This document shows positions 1-8,751 of a stretch of DNA of 64,000 nt, piece after piece. Positions within the stretch are counted from its first letter, which is position 1; every line of letters starts with the position of its first letter. The notes beneath the pieces were generated by a model, which saw nothing but the letters and a program-made list of their open reading frames with translations, was not told the origin of the DNA and did no database searches. The stretch lies in NCBI GenBank assembly GCA_913061275.1, contig CAJXSR010000015.1:23524-87523 (forward strand). The letters run 5' to 3'. The stretch is from an uncultured Paracoccaceae bacterium. GTDB lineage: Bacteria; Pseudomonadota; Alphaproteobacteria; Rhodobacterales; Rhodobacteraceae. The translations under genes and the position numbers were made by a program.

Positions 1-221
1 ACACCCACGATGGATAAATGCATCCATTCCGCAGGGGCTTTGGGCAAGGGTGGCCTGATAATTGCGAAGATGACCAACATGATAGCGATGACACAAGCAT
101 AACGTACGGCCAATAGCGTCATTGGTTCGGCGTATTGCAGGCCAATTTTTGCAACAGCATAACCGCCAGACCAAAGGCCCAGAAAAATGAAAGGCGCAAA
201 AGAAAGCCAACGCGGTTGCAA
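1..221 (-). CDS. EamA/DMT-family transporter, N-terminal fragment cut by the window edge
   Basis: About 73 codons of an inner-membrane drug/metabolite exporter of the EamA family are visible; the rest lies before base 1. The reading frame gives hydrophobic segments with the family-like pattern FLGLWSGGYAVAKIGL followed by EPMTLLAVRYA, which matches the start of EamA proteins. No ATG fits; a TTG at 219-221 is the likely start, preceded by an AGGA ribosome site about 9 bases upstream. It is divergent from rplO, separated by about 290 bases in which I see no convincing promoter. Substrate unknown. Confidence 0.72.
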   Translation of the reverse strand, partial: MQPRWLSFAPFIFLGLWSGGYAVAKIGLQYAEPMTLLAVRYACVIAIMLVIFAIIRPPLPKAPAEWMHLSIVG

Positions 222-508
222 ATAAAACAGTCCTATAGATGTTGGGCAGAGCCTACTGCTATTTTCAGCGCGTGAAAGCACGTAATGCAAGTTTTGGAAT
301 ATTAATGTTACCCTGCGGGTTTGAAAAAACTGTGGTCTTGATGCAGACTGGCTTTTGCCCTGAATGAAACCTGATTGCCTACACTTGCATTCACTGCAAA
401 CAGCGTCTACACACCCGCATCTGGGTCATTTGGTTCAGAATCAACGTAACGCCGCGTTTGCCCCTTTGTCGCTAATCGGGGGTAGTTCCGGCAATAGGAG
501 ATAGCGAC

Positions 509-994
509 ATGAAATTGAATGAATTAAGTGATAACGCTGGTGCAACCAAACGCCGTAAACGCGTAGGTCGTGGCCCTGGTTCAGGTACTGGTAAAATGGC
601 TGGCCGTGGTATCAAAGGTCAAAAATCCCGTTCAGGTGTGGCGATTAATGGTTTTGAAGGCGGTCAAATGCCTTTGTACATGCGTCTTCCAAAGCGTGGC
701 TTTAACAACATCAACGCAAAAACACATGCTGTTGTGAATGTAGGCCTGTTGCAGAAGTTTATTGACGCTAAGAAAATTGATGCGAAAAAGCCGATCACAG
801 AAGAAGTTCTGGTTGAAAGCGGCCTTGTAACGCGCGTTAAAGACGGTGTTCGCATCCTTGGTAAAGGTGAGCTGACTTCAAAGATTGATCTGTCTGTAAC
901 TGGTGCTTCTAAGTCTGCTATTGCAGCTGTAGAAAAGCTGGGCGGTAAATTAACAGTCACTTCTAAGACAGAAGCGGCCCCTGCGGCAGAATAA
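509..994 (+). CDS. rplO: 50S ribosomal protein L15
   Basis: L15 of the large ribosomal subunit, 161 aa. The N-terminus [20 protein letters not shown] and the glycine/arginine-rich stretch after it ([24 protein letters not shown], residues about 20-43, here named only by position) are diagnostic. The C-terminal domain ends in an Ala-rich tail. The start ATG is preceded by AGGAG at a good distance. It lies at the head of the secY-adk-rpsM-rpsK-rpoA-rplQ run; the rpsE-rpmD part of the spc operon that usually precedes it is not in the 508 bases upstream, where an EamA gene points the other way. That interruption is common in Rhodobacterales. Confidence 0.97.
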   Translation: MKLNELSDNAGATKRRKRVGRGPGSGTGKMAGRGIKGQKSRSGVAINGFEGGQMPLYMRLPKRGFNNINAKTHAVVNVGLLQKFIDAKKIDAKKPITEEVLVESGLVTRVKDGVRILGKGELTSKIDLSVTGASKSAIAAVEKLGGKLTVTSKTEAAPAAE

Positions 995-1039
995 TACTTG
1001 TAGGCAGCCAATAGGTTGCTTACATATATACAAGTTTTT

Positions 1040-1083
1040 AAGCGCCGCGTGTCTGTAAAACGGATAACGTGGCGTTTGTTTTT
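1040..1083 (+). terminator. Hairpin with T-rich tail between rplO and secY (possible attenuator)
   Basis: An 11-bp stem (1040-1050 with 1067-1077, two G-U pairs) around a 16-base loop is followed by GTTTTT. It sits just before the secY ribosome site. It resembles a weak intrinsic terminator or a processing/attenuation signal that would set the ratio of L15 to SecY. Function is inferred. Confidence 0.42.
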
Positions 1084-1096
1084 GAAAGGTTAAATA

Positions 1097-2458
1097 ATGG
1101 CATCTGCTGCGGAACAAATGGCATCCAACATTTCTTGGGGCGCATTTGGTAAGGCTAAAGAGTTGCAATCTCGTATTTTGTTCGCTCTTGGTTTGTTAAT
1201 CGTTTACCGCATTGGTACGTTTATTCCAGTTCCTGGGATTGACGCGATTGCTTTACGTGATTTTGTGGATCAGGCCCAAACAGGTATTGGCGGCATTCTG
1301 AACATGTTCTCAGGTGGTGCGATTGGGCGTATGGCGATTTTTGCGCTTGGTATTATGCCGTATATTTCGGCGTCCATCATCATTCAGCTGATGACCGCGA
1401 TGGTGCCTCAACTAGAACAGTTGAAAAAAGAAGGCGAACAGGGCCGCAAGAAGATCAATCAATACACACGCTATGGCACAGTATTGCTGGCGTTGTTTCA
1501 AGCTTACGGTCTGTCAAAAGGCCTAGAGGCAAGTGGCTTGGTCACGGCACCTGGCTTTGTAACTTTTCAGTTGCCCTGCATTATTACCCTTGTGGGTGGT
1601 ACAATGTTCCTGATGTGGCTGGGTGAGCAAATTACCGCACGCGGCATTGGCAACGGCATTTCATTGATTATCTTTGTTGGTATCGTGGCAGAGCTTCCTG
1701 CCGCACTTGCACAATTCTTTAGCCAAGGCCGTTCAGGCGCCTTATCACCTGCAGTTATCTTGGGTGTTATGGTAATGGTTGTGACTGTGATTGCCTTTAT
1801 CGTGTTCATGGAACGCGCATTGCGCAAAGTTCATATTCAATACCCCAAACGTCAGGTTGGCATGAAGGTTTACGGTGGTGAAAGTTCACATCTACCTATC
1901 AAAGTTAACCCAGCGGGCGTGATTCCTGCGATCTTTGCCTCAGCCTTGTTGTTGCTACCTACTACGGTCAGCACGTTTTCAGGCACGCAAACCTCACCGC
2001 TTATGTCAACGATCCTTGCTTATTTCGGGCCAGGTCAACCGCTGTATCTGTTGTTCTTCACTGTAATGATTGTGTTCTTCTCATATTTCTATACCGCCAA
2101 CGTGGCATTTAAAACGGATGAGGTTGCGGACAATCTGAAAAAGCAAAACGGTTTTGTACCGGGCATTCGTCCTGGTGCCAAAACCGCCGAATATTTAGAT
2201 TTTGTGGTCACACGCACACTTGTTTTGGGCTCAGGTTATCTTGCTGCTGTTTGTTTGCTGCCAGAGATTTTGCGCAGTCAATTATCGATCCCGTTTTACT
2301 TTGGTGGTACATCATTGTTGATCGTGGTATCGGTTACGATGGACACAATCACACAAGTGCAGTCACATCTGTTGGCGCATCAATATGAAGGTTTAATTGA
2401 GAAATCGCAGTTGCGGGGTAAAAATCGCAGCAAAGCTCGCAGAAAGGCTCGCAAATAA
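1097..2458 (+). CDS. secY: Preprotein translocase subunit SecY
   Basis: Central channel subunit of the SecYEG translocon in the inner membrane, 453 aa, the usual length for alphaproteobacteria. About ten membrane helices can be followed. Family motifs visible include the TM1/plug region ([13 protein letters not shown] near residues 37-49), [15 protein letters not shown] near 92-106, [18 protein letters not shown] in the TM5 area, and the cytoplasmic loop [11 protein letters not shown]. The C-terminus is basic ([12 protein letters not shown]). GAAAGG serves as ribosome site. Its TAA overlaps the adk ATG by one base (TAATG), so the two are translationally coupled. Confidence 0.98.
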   Translation: MASAAEQMASNISWGAFGKAKELQSRILFALGLLIVYRIGTFIPVPGIDAIALRDFVDQAQTGIGGILNMFSGGAIGRMAIFALGIMPYISASIIIQLMTAMVPQLEQLKKEGEQGRKKINQYTRYGTVLLALFQAYGLSKGLEASGLVTAPGFVTFQLPCIITLVGGTMFLMWLGEQITARGIGNGISLIIFVGIVAELPAALAQFFSQGRSGALSPAVILGVMVMVVTVIAFIVFMERALRKVHIQYPKRQVGMKVYGGESSHLPIKVNPAGVIPAIFASALLLLPTTVSTFSGTQTSPLMSTILAYFGPGQPLYLLFFTVMIVFFSYFYTANVAFKTDEVADNLKKQNGFVPGIRPGAKTAEYLDFVVTRTLVLGSGYLAAVCLLPEILRSQLSIPFYFGGTSLLIVVSVTMDTITQVQSHLLAHQYEGLIEKSQLRGKNRSKARRKARK

Positions 2459-3111
2459 TGAACATTATCCTTTTAGGACCACCAGGTGCAGGCAAAGGCA
2501 CACAAGCAGCACGTTTAGTTGAAGAACGAAACATGGTGCAGTTATCGACCGGCGACATGTTGCGCGCTGCGAAATCTTCTGGGACTGAAATGGGTAATAT
2601 GGTTGCGGGTGTCATGGATCGCGGTGAGTTGGTGACGGATGAGATCGTAATCGGTCTGATCGAAGAACAACTTACAACGGCTGATGCGGCTGGTGGTTTT
2701 ATCTTTGATGGTTTTCCACGCACTTTGGCGCAAGCCGACGCTTTGGGGGTTTTGCTGGATAAAGTTGGCAAAACGCTGGATACTGTTGTTGAAATGCGTG
2801 TTGATGATAGCGCATTGGTTAAACGTATCACGGGCCGCTTTACCTGTGGTAATTGTGGCGCGGGTTACCATGAAGAATTTAAGAAACCTCGCGTTGACGG
2901 CGTTTGTGATGAATGCGGCAAGTCTGACTTTAAAAAACGTGCGGATGATAACGAAGAGTCTTTAAAAACCCGCCTGATGGCATACTACAAAGAAACCTCA
3001 CCATTGCTTGGATATTACTATGCCAAGGGTCAGTTGCAGTCGGTTGACGGGCTTGCATCTATTGAAGGTGTAGCAGGTAGTATTGCAGGCGCGTTGGATA
3101 CTGTTTCTTAG
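2458..3111 (+). CDS. adk: Adenylate kinase, zinc-lid form
   Basis: Catalyses ATP + AMP to 2 ADP in the cytosol; 217 aa, long-lid type. The P-loop GPPGAGKG is at residues 7-14, the NMP-binding STGDMLR at 30-36 and DGFPRT at 84-89. The lid has four cysteines (C130, C133, C150, C153), the set that binds structural zinc, rather than the zinc-free lid of E. coli. It overlaps secY by one base and is followed by a 212-base gap before rpsM. Confidence 0.98.
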   Translation: MNIILLGPPGAGKGTQAARLVEERNMVQLSTGDMLRAAKSSGTEMGNMVAGVMDRGELVTDEIVIGLIEEQLTTADAAGGFIFDGFPRTLAQADALGVLLDKVGKTLDTVVEMRVDDSALVKRITGRFTCGNCGAGYHEEFKKPRVDGVCDECGKSDFKKRADDNEESLKTRLMAYYKETSPLLGYYYAKGQLQSVDGLASIEGVAGSIAGALDTVS

Positions 3112-3133
3112 GCCGTTAATACACCTTAATCTC

Positions 3134-3162
3134 TTGACGTTTTTACACATTTCCCATAAGGG
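3134..3162 (+). promoter_or_regulatory. Possible promoter for rpsM-rpsK-rpoA-rplQ
   Basis: TTGACG (3134-3139), a 17-base spacer and TAAGGG (3157-3162). The -35 is good and the -10 is poor. The long adk-rpsM gap makes an internal promoter plausible here. Confidence 0.33.
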
Positions 3163-3243
3163 AAGCTCTTCTAGGCCAAAATCTTAGGATTTTCCTGAAA
3201 ACTGTCGATTCGGCAAAGTCTCAGGATGGCGTAGATATAAGTT

Positions 3244-3302
3244 AGCCCAGTGCATATATCGCTGGGCTTCGTTGTGAAAACAGGTTCTGGAAAGACGGAA
3301 CC
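3244..3302 (+). promoter_or_regulatory. Structured leader of rpsM
   Basis: Two perfect hairpins lie in the untranslated region: AGCCCAG (3244-3250) with CTGGGCT (3262-3268), and GGTTC (3283-3287) with GAACC (3298-3302). There is no T-run, so this is not a simple terminator. A leader bound by a ribosomal protein for feedback control is possible, but that is inference. Confidence 0.35.
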
Positions 3303-3323
3303 GCAACCAAAGGATACTATAAC

Positions 3324-3692
3324 GTGGCACGTATTGCTGGCGTAAACATCCCGACACATAAACGGGTAAAAATCGCACTTACATATATTCATGGCATCGG
3401 AAATACTTCTGCAGTTCAAATTTGTGACGCAGTTGGCATTGAAGAAGCCCGCCGTATCAACGAATTGTCAGACGCTGAAGTTCTGAAAATCCGTGAATAC
3501 ATCGACGCAAATCTGGACGTAGAGGGTGACCTGCGCCGTGAAGTTTCCATGAACATCAAACGTATGATGGACATGGGTTCATATCGCGGTCTTCGTCACC
3601 GTCGTGGTTTGCCTGTTCGCGGCCAACGCACCCATACAAACGCACGCACGCGCAAAGGCCCAGCCCGCGCGATTGCCGGCAAGAAGAAATAG
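3324..3692 (+). CDS. rpsM: 30S ribosomal protein S13
   Basis: S13 sits in the head of the small subunit and contacts the P-site tRNA and S19. 122 aa, starting [15 protein letters not shown], with the helix-two turn-helix region and the basic tail [18 protein letters not shown] before GKKK. The start codon is GTG at 3324, preceded by AAAGGA; the residues after it match the family from the second position, so GTG is the true start. rpsK follows after 13 bases. Confidence 0.97.
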   Translation: MARIAGVNIPTHKRVKIALTYIHGIGNTSAVQICDAVGIEEARRINELSDAEVLKIREYIDANLDVEGDLRREVSMNIKRMMDMGSYRGLRHRRGLPVRGQRTHTNARTRKGPARAIAGKKK

Positions 3693-3705
3693 GAGGGTTT
3701 GACTA

Positions 3706-4095
3706 ATGGCACGTGAAAAAGTTCGCACGAAGCGTAAAGAGCGCAAAAACATCAGCACTGGTGTTGCGCACGTAAACTCTTCATTCAATAACACAAAAAT
3801 CTTGATCGCTGACGCGCAAGGCAATGCAATCGCATGGTCATCTGCTGGCACAATGGGTTTTAAAGGCTCTCGTAAATCTACACCTTATGCCGCCCAAATG
3901 GCAGCAGAAGATGCGGGTAAAAAAGCACAAGAACATGGCATGAAAACTTTGGAAGTTGAAGTTCAAGGCCCAGGTTCTGGACGTGAAAGTGCGCTTCGCG
4001 CATTGGCAGCTATTGGCCTGAACATCACAGCAATTCGTGATGTAACACCGATTGCACACAACGGTTGTCGCCCACCAAAGCGCCGTCGCGTATAA
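3706..4095 (+). CDS. rpsK: 30S ribosomal protein S11
   Basis: S11 of the small-subunit platform, 129 aa. Visible family features are [12 protein letters not shown] near residue 20, [14 protein letters not shown] near 50 and the C-terminal [24 protein letters not shown] lies just upstream of the ATG. It is cotranscribed with rpsM and rpoA. Confidence 0.97.
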   Translation: MAREKVRTKRKERKNISTGVAHVNSSFNNTKILIADAQGNAIAWSSAGTMGFKGSRKSTPYAAQMAAEDAGKKAQEHGMKTLEVEVQGPGSGRESALRALAAIGLNITAIRDVTPIAHNGCRPPKRRRV

Positions 4096-4102
4096 GTATT
4101 CA

Positions 4103-4124
4103 GGGTTGGCTTGAGGGCCAGCCC
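4103..4124 (+). promoter_or_regulatory. Hairpin in the rpsK-rpoA spacer
   Basis: GGGTTGGC (4103-4110) pairs with GCCAGCCC (4117-4124), eight pairs with one G-U, over a six-base loop. No T-run follows. Probably an RNA processing or stability element. Confidence 0.35.
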
Positions 4125-4192
4125 AACAAGAATTTTAACCTCGAGCGTTTGTTGGTTCGGATCCATATCAACAAACAAGAATGGAGGCCCTT

Positions 4193-5209
4193 ATGATCCA
4201 TAAGAACTGGCAAGAATTAATTCGCCCTACACAGCTAGAAATTAAACCTGGTGCAGATCCTTTGCGCTCTGCGATCGTTGTCGCAGAACCTTTGGAACGC
4301 GGCTATGGCCTAACATTGGGTAACGCATTGCGTCGTGTTCTATTGTCATCCTTGCAAGGCGCAGCAATCACATCTGTCCAAATTGACAATGTTTTGCATG
4401 AGTTTTCGTCTGTTGCAGGTGTACGTGAAGACGTGACCGATATTGTTTTGAACTTGAAGGGCGTTGCTATTTCAATGGAAGTTGAAGGCGCAAAACGCGT
4501 TTCTATCTCTGCAAAAGGCCCAGGTGTTGTTACCGCTGGTGACATTACCGAAACCTCTGGCATTGAAGTTTTAAACCGTGACCATGTAATTTGTCACCTT
4601 GATGATGGCGCAAGCTTATTCATGGAAATGACAGTCGAAACTGGTAAAGGCTACATCGCTGGCGACAAAAACCGCCCAGACGATGCTCCTATCGGCCTAA
4701 TCCCAATCGACGCATTGTTTTCACCTGTAACACGCGTGTCTTATGACGTGCAGCCTACACGTGAAGGTCAAGTTCTTGACTATGACAAACTGACAATGAA
4801 GATCGAAACAGACGGTTCAATTTCACCTGAAGATGCTGTCGCATTTTCGGCACGCATTTTGCAAGACCAACTATCTGTGTTCGTGAACTTTGATGAGCCA
4901 GAATCAGCTAGCCGCCAAGAAGAAGAAGACGAGTTGGAATTCAACCCGCTTCTACTGAAAAAGGTCGACGAGCTGGAATTGTCTGTACGTTCTGCAAACT
5001 GCCTGAAAAACGACAATATCGTTTACATCGGCGATTTGATCCAAAAGACCGAAGCAGAAATGCTTCGCACACCAAACTTTGGCCGCAAATCTTTGAACGA
5101 GATCAAAGAAGTGCTGACAGGTATGGGTCTGCATTTGGGTATGGACATCATTGATTGGCCACCAGACAACATCGAAGAGCTGGCTAAGAAATACGAAGAC
5201 CAGTTTTAA
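4193..5209 (+). CDS. rpoA: DNA-directed RNA polymerase subunit alpha
   Basis: Alpha subunit that nucleates RNA polymerase assembly and contacts UP elements and activators. An in-frame ATG exists at 4181, but GGAGG at 4183-4187 lies inside that extension and is placed 5 bases before the ATG at 4193, so the real protein starts [14 protein letters not shown] (338 aa). The N-terminal dimerisation domain includes [13 protein letters not shown] near residue 40; the C-terminal domain has [30 protein letters not shown] and GMGLHLGMD. An acidic linker ([14 protein letters not shown]) joins the two. Confidence 0.97.
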   Translation: MIHKNWQELIRPTQLEIKPGADPLRSAIVVAEPLERGYGLTLGNALRRVLLSSLQGAAITSVQIDNVLHEFSSVAGVREDVTDIVLNLKGVAISMEVEGAKRVSISAKGPGVVTAGDITETSGIEVLNRDHVICHLDDGASLFMEMTVETGKGYIAGDKNRPDDAPIGLIPIDALFSPVTRVSYDVQPTREGQVLDYDKLTMKIETDGSISPEDAVAFSARILQDQLSVFVNFDEPESASRQEEEDELEFNPLLLKKVDELELSVRSANCLKNDNIVYIGDLIQKTEAEMLRTPNFGRKSLNEIKEVLTGMGLHLGMDIIDWPPDNIEELAKKYEDQF

Positions 5210-5218
5210 TAAAGTTTC

Positions 5219-5240
5219 GGGCAGGCTTTCGAGCCTGTCC
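5219..5240 (+). promoter_or_regulatory. Strong TTCG-loop hairpin between rpoA and rplQ
   Basis: A 9-bp stem (5219-5227 with 5232-5240) is closed by a TTCG tetraloop, an unusually stable RNA fold. It is followed by seven A residues rather than T, so on the plus strand it is not a classical terminator. It may protect the upstream mRNA 3' end. Confidence 0.45.
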
Positions 5241-5352
5241 AAAAAAATGCCCACGTAGGTGGGGAATATTCGGACGATAATGTCCCAAGGAGTGCATGGC
5301 CCAACGCAGGTCAGCCAGACAAAGTATAAACGAAGATATAAGGATTGAAATT

Positions 5353-5781
5353 ATGCGTCACGCACGTGGTTACCGCCGCCTGAATAGAACACATGAGCAC
5401 CGTAAAGCTCTGTTCGCAAACATGGCAGGCTCGCTTATTGAACATGAGCAAATTAAAACAACATTGCCGAAAGCCAAAGAGCTTCGCCCAATCATTGAAA
5501 AAATGATTACATTGGCGAAACGCGGCGATCTGCACGCACGCCGTCAGGCAGCATCAAAACTAAAACAAGAAGCATACGTTGCTAAATTGTTTGAAATTTT
5601 GGGCCCACGCTACAAAGACCGCCAAGGTGGTTATGTGCGTGTGTTAAAAGCTGGCTTTCGCTACGGTGACATGGCGCCTATGGCGATCATCGAATTCGTT
5701 GACCGTGATGTAGATGCTAAAGGCAAGGGCGACAAAGCCCGCATTGCTGCAGAAGATGCAGCAGATGAGGCTGCTAGCTAA
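5353..5781 (+). CDS. rplQ: 50S ribosomal protein L17
   Basis: L17 of the large subunit. The family starts at [17 protein letters not shown], which is the ATG at 5353 (142 aa); the 19 codons upstream in frame from 5296 have no family counterpart. Conserved elements are [27 protein letters not shown] and [28 protein letters not shown]. The tail is Ala/Asp/Glu-rich. AAGGA about ten bases upstream is the ribosome site. It is the last gene of the operon. Confidence 0.96.
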   Translation: MRHARGYRRLNRTHEHRKALFANMAGSLIEHEQIKTTLPKAKELRPIIEKMITLAKRGDLHARRQAASKLKQEAYVAKLFEILGPRYKDRQGGYVRVLKAGFRYGDMAPMAIIEFVDRDVDAKGKGDKARIAAEDAADEAAS

Positions 5782-5818
5782 GTACAGTTTACTAAGACTG
5801 TCAGTATTAGAATTTTTA

Positions 5819-5853
5819 ACAGGGGCTTTGGTATAACAAAGCCCCTGTTTTTT
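5819..5853 (+). terminator. Intrinsic terminator after rplQ
   Basis: A perfect 12-bp stem (5819-5830 with 5837-5848), a six-base loop and a run of six T. It closes the ribosomal-protein/rpoA operon. Confidence 0.93.
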
Positions 5854-5918
5854 GTAGGGATAGTGATCCAACCCAACTAGCTTAGCGCATTAACGGTAAA
5901 TGATGCGTATTGGGTCAG

Positions 5919-6758
5919 CTAATAAGCCAAAATACCAATGCCATAAAATACGATTACTACGACAACCCATTGGGCGCGGGTCATATATTCGTGCAAGAAA
6001 ACGCGGGCAAGGATTACCGTTAACATGCCAAATAATGATGAAGATACGGCTGCAAACTCTGGGTGGGGCATGGTGCCCGCGCTGGTTACCATTGCAAGTG
6101 CTGAAGCATCCAAAAAGCCAAGCAATCCTAGTCGGAGCCAGATATTTTTAGGTAACATCCACGGTGACTTTACCGCAATAATAAGAATACCGATTGTAAT
6201 AGTGGCACTAGCACGTGCAATAAAAATAACCATGCTATCATCCCAAACTAGGGTTGCGGCCTGAGACGTTGCAAATGTAGCGGCAAAACCAATGCCTGCC
6301 AAAATGGAATACAAAATGGCCCGATGCTTTTGGGTGCTGCCTTGAGATGTGTCAGACAGAGTTGCTACCAGCGCCACGCCACAAACAACAAGCAAAACAG
6401 CCCCCCACTGCGCCCCCGAAATCAAAGATTCGTTCAACACTGCCCAGCCAACCGACACAACCGGATATGCGCTGATTATAGGTGCTACCAGTTTAACAGG
6501 CCCAATAGAAAAAGCGGCATAAAGACTAAGGCTGGCAAAAGCAAAAACAACCCCAGACGCGATGGAAAGGCCATATGCGGGCATACTGACGATGTTGCGT
6601 TCTTCGCTTAAGAATATGGTGGGTGTAAGCAAAAGAGTGCCAAATAAAAGAACAAAGAATAACATAGGTAAAATAGGAATTTTTTGAGTGATCTGGCGCA
6701 CAAAAAGATCATGAAATGCCCAAGCCACGGCGGCATAAAGTCCTAATATCAACGACAT
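5919..6758 (-). CDS. EamA/DMT-family transporter
   Basis: Inner-membrane exporter of the drug/metabolite superfamily, 279 aa with about ten hydrophobic helices arranged as two EamA repeats (residues roughly 2-135 and 148-278). The first repeat ends with the typical GPVKLVAPIISAYPVVSVGWAVL..E segment; the second ends FGMLTVILARVFLHEYMT. Substrate cannot be predicted. It lies alone on the minus strand, convergent with rplQ and divergent from rarA. Nothing in the neighbourhood suggests a shared pathway. Confidence 0.85.
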   Translation of the reverse strand: MSLILGLYAAVAWAFHDLFVRQITQKIPILPMLFFVLLFGTLLLTPTIFLSEERNIVSMPAYGLSIASGVVFAFASLSLYAAFSIGPVKLVAPIISAYPVVSVGWAVLNESLISGAQWGAVLLVVCGVALVATLSDTSQGSTQKHRAILYSILAGIGFAATFATSQAATLVWDDSMVIFIARASATITIGILIIAVKSPWMLPKNIWLRLGLLGFLDASALAMVTSAGTMPHPEFAAVSSSLFGMLTVILARVFLHEYMTRAQWVVVVIVFYGIGILAY

Positions 6759-6892
6759 TTGGGTGGCCTTTTGTGGTTTTGGTGCACACTTATTAGAACC
6801 ACAGATCCATTATGCAATCAAGCCAGAGCGATGCAATAACGACGGGAATTATAGTAATAAAGTGAGGTTTTGAAAGTTATGCAAGTTTTTCT

Positions 6893-6926
6893 ATTGGCCT
6901 GCATATTGCATTCTATGCGGGCCAAT
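6893..6926. repeat. 12-bp inverted repeat in the divergent EamA/rarA gap
   Basis: ATTGGCCTGCAT (6893-6904) is followed after 10 bases by ATGCGGGCCAAT (6915-6926); eleven Watson-Crick pairs and one G-U. No T-run follows on either strand, so an operator for a dimeric regulator or a cruciform is more likely than a terminator. It lies about 50 bases before the rarA start. Confidence 0.45.
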
Positions 6927-6977
6927 CAGTAGCGAACCATGATTGCCAGCAGGGTAGCGGTGTGAAATAGTTCGGTT

Positions 6978-8300
6978 ATGGCTGATCTATTTGATACTAT
7001 TGGTGCCGCGCCCCCTGACGCGGAGAAAATCACTCCGCTGGCGGATCGCATTCGGCCGCAGGTTTTGGCAGAGGTTATCGGGCAACAGCATTTGATCGGT
7101 GATAAGGGCGCGTTGACTTTGATGCTTGGATCAAACGCATTAGCCTCAATTATTTTCTGGGGGCCGCCGGGTGTTGGCAAAACCACATTGGCCCGATTGT
7201 TGGCACATTCTACCGAAATGAAGTTTGTTCAAATCAGTGCGATTTTTTCAGGTATTGCGGATTTGAAAAAGGTGTTTGAAGCGGCCCGTTTGCGCCGTTC
7301 AAATGGCAAGCAAACCCTGCTTTTTGTGGATGAAATACACCGCTTTAATAAATCACAACAAGATGGTTTTTTACCGTTCATGGAGGATGGCACGATTATA
7401 TTAGTCGGTGCTACCACGGAAAACCCGTCGTTTGAATTGAACTCGGCTTTACTGTCGCGCGCACAAGTGTTGGTTCTTGAACGGTTGGAATTGAAGGATT
7501 TGGAGCTAATGGCGCAACGGGCCGAGGCCGAGTTGAAAAAGAAGCTGCCTTTAAAAGCCCCTGCGCGTGAAGCACTGCTAGAAATGGCCGATGGGGACGG
7601 GCGCAGCCTGCTGAACTTGATTGAGCAATGTTTCAGCTGGAATTTAAGCAAACCCATAGATGTTGACGAATTGTCAAAACGGCTGCAACGGCGTGCAGCA
7701 CTTTATGATAAATCGGGTGACGGACATTACAATCTGATTTCAGCCCTGCATAAATCAGTGCGCGGCTCTGATCCTGACGCAGCCCTTTATTGGTTTACCC
7801 GTATGTTGGATGGGGGTGAAGACCCGCGTTATTTGGCGCGGCGTATTACCCGAATGGCGGTTGAGGATATTGGGTTGGCCGACCCAAGTGCACAATCGGT
7901 GTGCTTACAGTCTTGGCAAACATTTGAACGGTTGGGCAGCCCCGAAGGGGAATTGGCCTTAGCGCAAGCGGTGATTTATCTGGCCTTAGCCCCTAAATCT
8001 AATGCGGCTTATACGGCCTATAAGGCGGCTTATGCGCAGGCAAAATCTACAGGATCGAAGCCACCCCCCAAACATATATTAAACGCACCCACTAACATGA
8101 TGAAAGATCAGGGTTATGGGGCAGGATATGCCTACGATCACGATCAGGAAGATGGCTTTTCCGGGCAGAATTATTTCCCGGATGATATGCACCGTGGGAT
8201 ATATTATTTCCCAGTAGAACGCGGGCAAGAGCGCGAATTTAAGAAGCGGCTGGATTATTTCGCTAAATTACGTGCTAAAAAGAACGCGGATAAGAATTAA
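6978..8300 (+). CDS. rarA: Replication-associated recombination protein A (RarA/MgsA AAA+ ATPase)
   Basis: AAA+ ATPase of the RarA/Mgs1/WRNIP1 family that acts at stalled replication forks, 440 aa. The P-loop GPPGVGKTT is at residues 62-70, Walker B LLFVDEIHRFNKSQQD near 114-129, and sensor 1 GATTENPSFELNSALLSRAQ near 145-164. The C-terminal family region includes SAL-HKSVRGSDPDAALYWFTRML and EDIGLADP. It starts a rightward run with crcB, rluC and atp12, a frequent order in Rhodobacterales. Confidence 0.95.
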   Translation: MADLFDTIGAAPPDAEKITPLADRIRPQVLAEVIGQQHLIGDKGALTLMLGSNALASIIFWGPPGVGKTTLARLLAHSTEMKFVQISAIFSGIADLKKVFEAARLRRSNGKQTLLFVDEIHRFNKSQQDGFLPFMEDGTIILVGATTENPSFELNSALLSRAQVLVLERLELKDLELMAQRAEAELKKKLPLKAPAREALLEMADGDGRSLLNLIEQCFSWNLSKPIDVDELSKRLQRRAALYDKSGDGHYNLISALHKSVRGSDPDAALYWFTRMLDGGEDPRYLARRITRMAVEDIGLADPSAQSVCLQSWQTFERLGSPEGELALAQAVIYLALAPKSNAAYTAYKAAYAQAKSTGSKPPPKHILNAPTNMMKDQGYGAGYAYDHDQEDGFSGQNYFPDDMHRGIYYFPVERGQEREFKKRLDYFAKLRAKKNADKN

Positions 8301-8370
8301 GCGATAGTTTGCTCTCGCTACCAATCGGTAAGCGCAGTAATGCTGCGCCGAAATGTTAGGAAAATTTGAG

Positions 8371-8751
8371 ATGTTAAACACATTTGGGCTAGTAGCGGTA
8401 GGCGGCGCCATAGGGGCTATGCTGCGCTATAGTGTATATCTTTCATCTGTGCGTATTCTAGGGGCAAGCTTTCCTTTTGGCACAATGATCGTGAATGTTG
8501 CAGGATCGTTCTTGATGGGTATCGCTGCCGTTGTTCTTATGCAGCGCGGGCAGGCTGGGCTACTGGCTCCGTTTTTAATGATAGGTGTTTTGGGCGGCTT
8601 TACGACGTTTTCTGCCTTTTCGTTGGATACTTTGGTGTTGATTGAGAAGGGTAAACTGGCGTTGGCTTCTGTTTATGTGTTTGGATCAGTGGGGCTATCT
8701 ATATTGGCCCTGTTTACAGGGTTACTATTAGCGCGGAGTATTTGGGGATGA
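8371..8751 (+). CDS. crcB: Fluoride exporter CrcB/FluC
   Basis: Small dual-topology fluoride channel, 126 aa and four membrane helices from the ATG at 8371, which has AGGA nine bases upstream (TTAGGAAAATTTGAG). An ATG at 8353 would overlap that site. Fluc motifs are visible: GGAIGAMLRY near residue 11, FPFGTMIVNVAGSFLMG near 38 and GVLGGFTTFSAFSLDT near 75 (the Phe-box and sodium-site region). The 52 bases upstream hold a small GCGCAG/CTGCGC hairpin but no fluoride riboswitch that I can recognise. It overlaps the next gene by ATGA. Confidence 0.93.
   Translation: MLNTFGLVAVGGAIGAMLRYSVYLSSVRILGASFPFGTMIVNVAGSFLMGIAAVVLMQRGQAGLLAPFLMIGVLGGFTTFSAFSLDTLVLIEKGKLALASVYVFGSVGLSILALFTGLLLARSIWG

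Noticed and set aside
5296..5352. Nineteen-codon N-terminal extension of L17
   Set aside because: Family proteins start at MRHARGYR; the extension has no counterpart and a ribosome site lies inside it before 5353.
8301..8370. Fluoride riboswitch in front of crcB
   Set aside because: Only a small GCGCAG/CTGCGC hairpin is present; the conserved core of the riboswitch is not visible.
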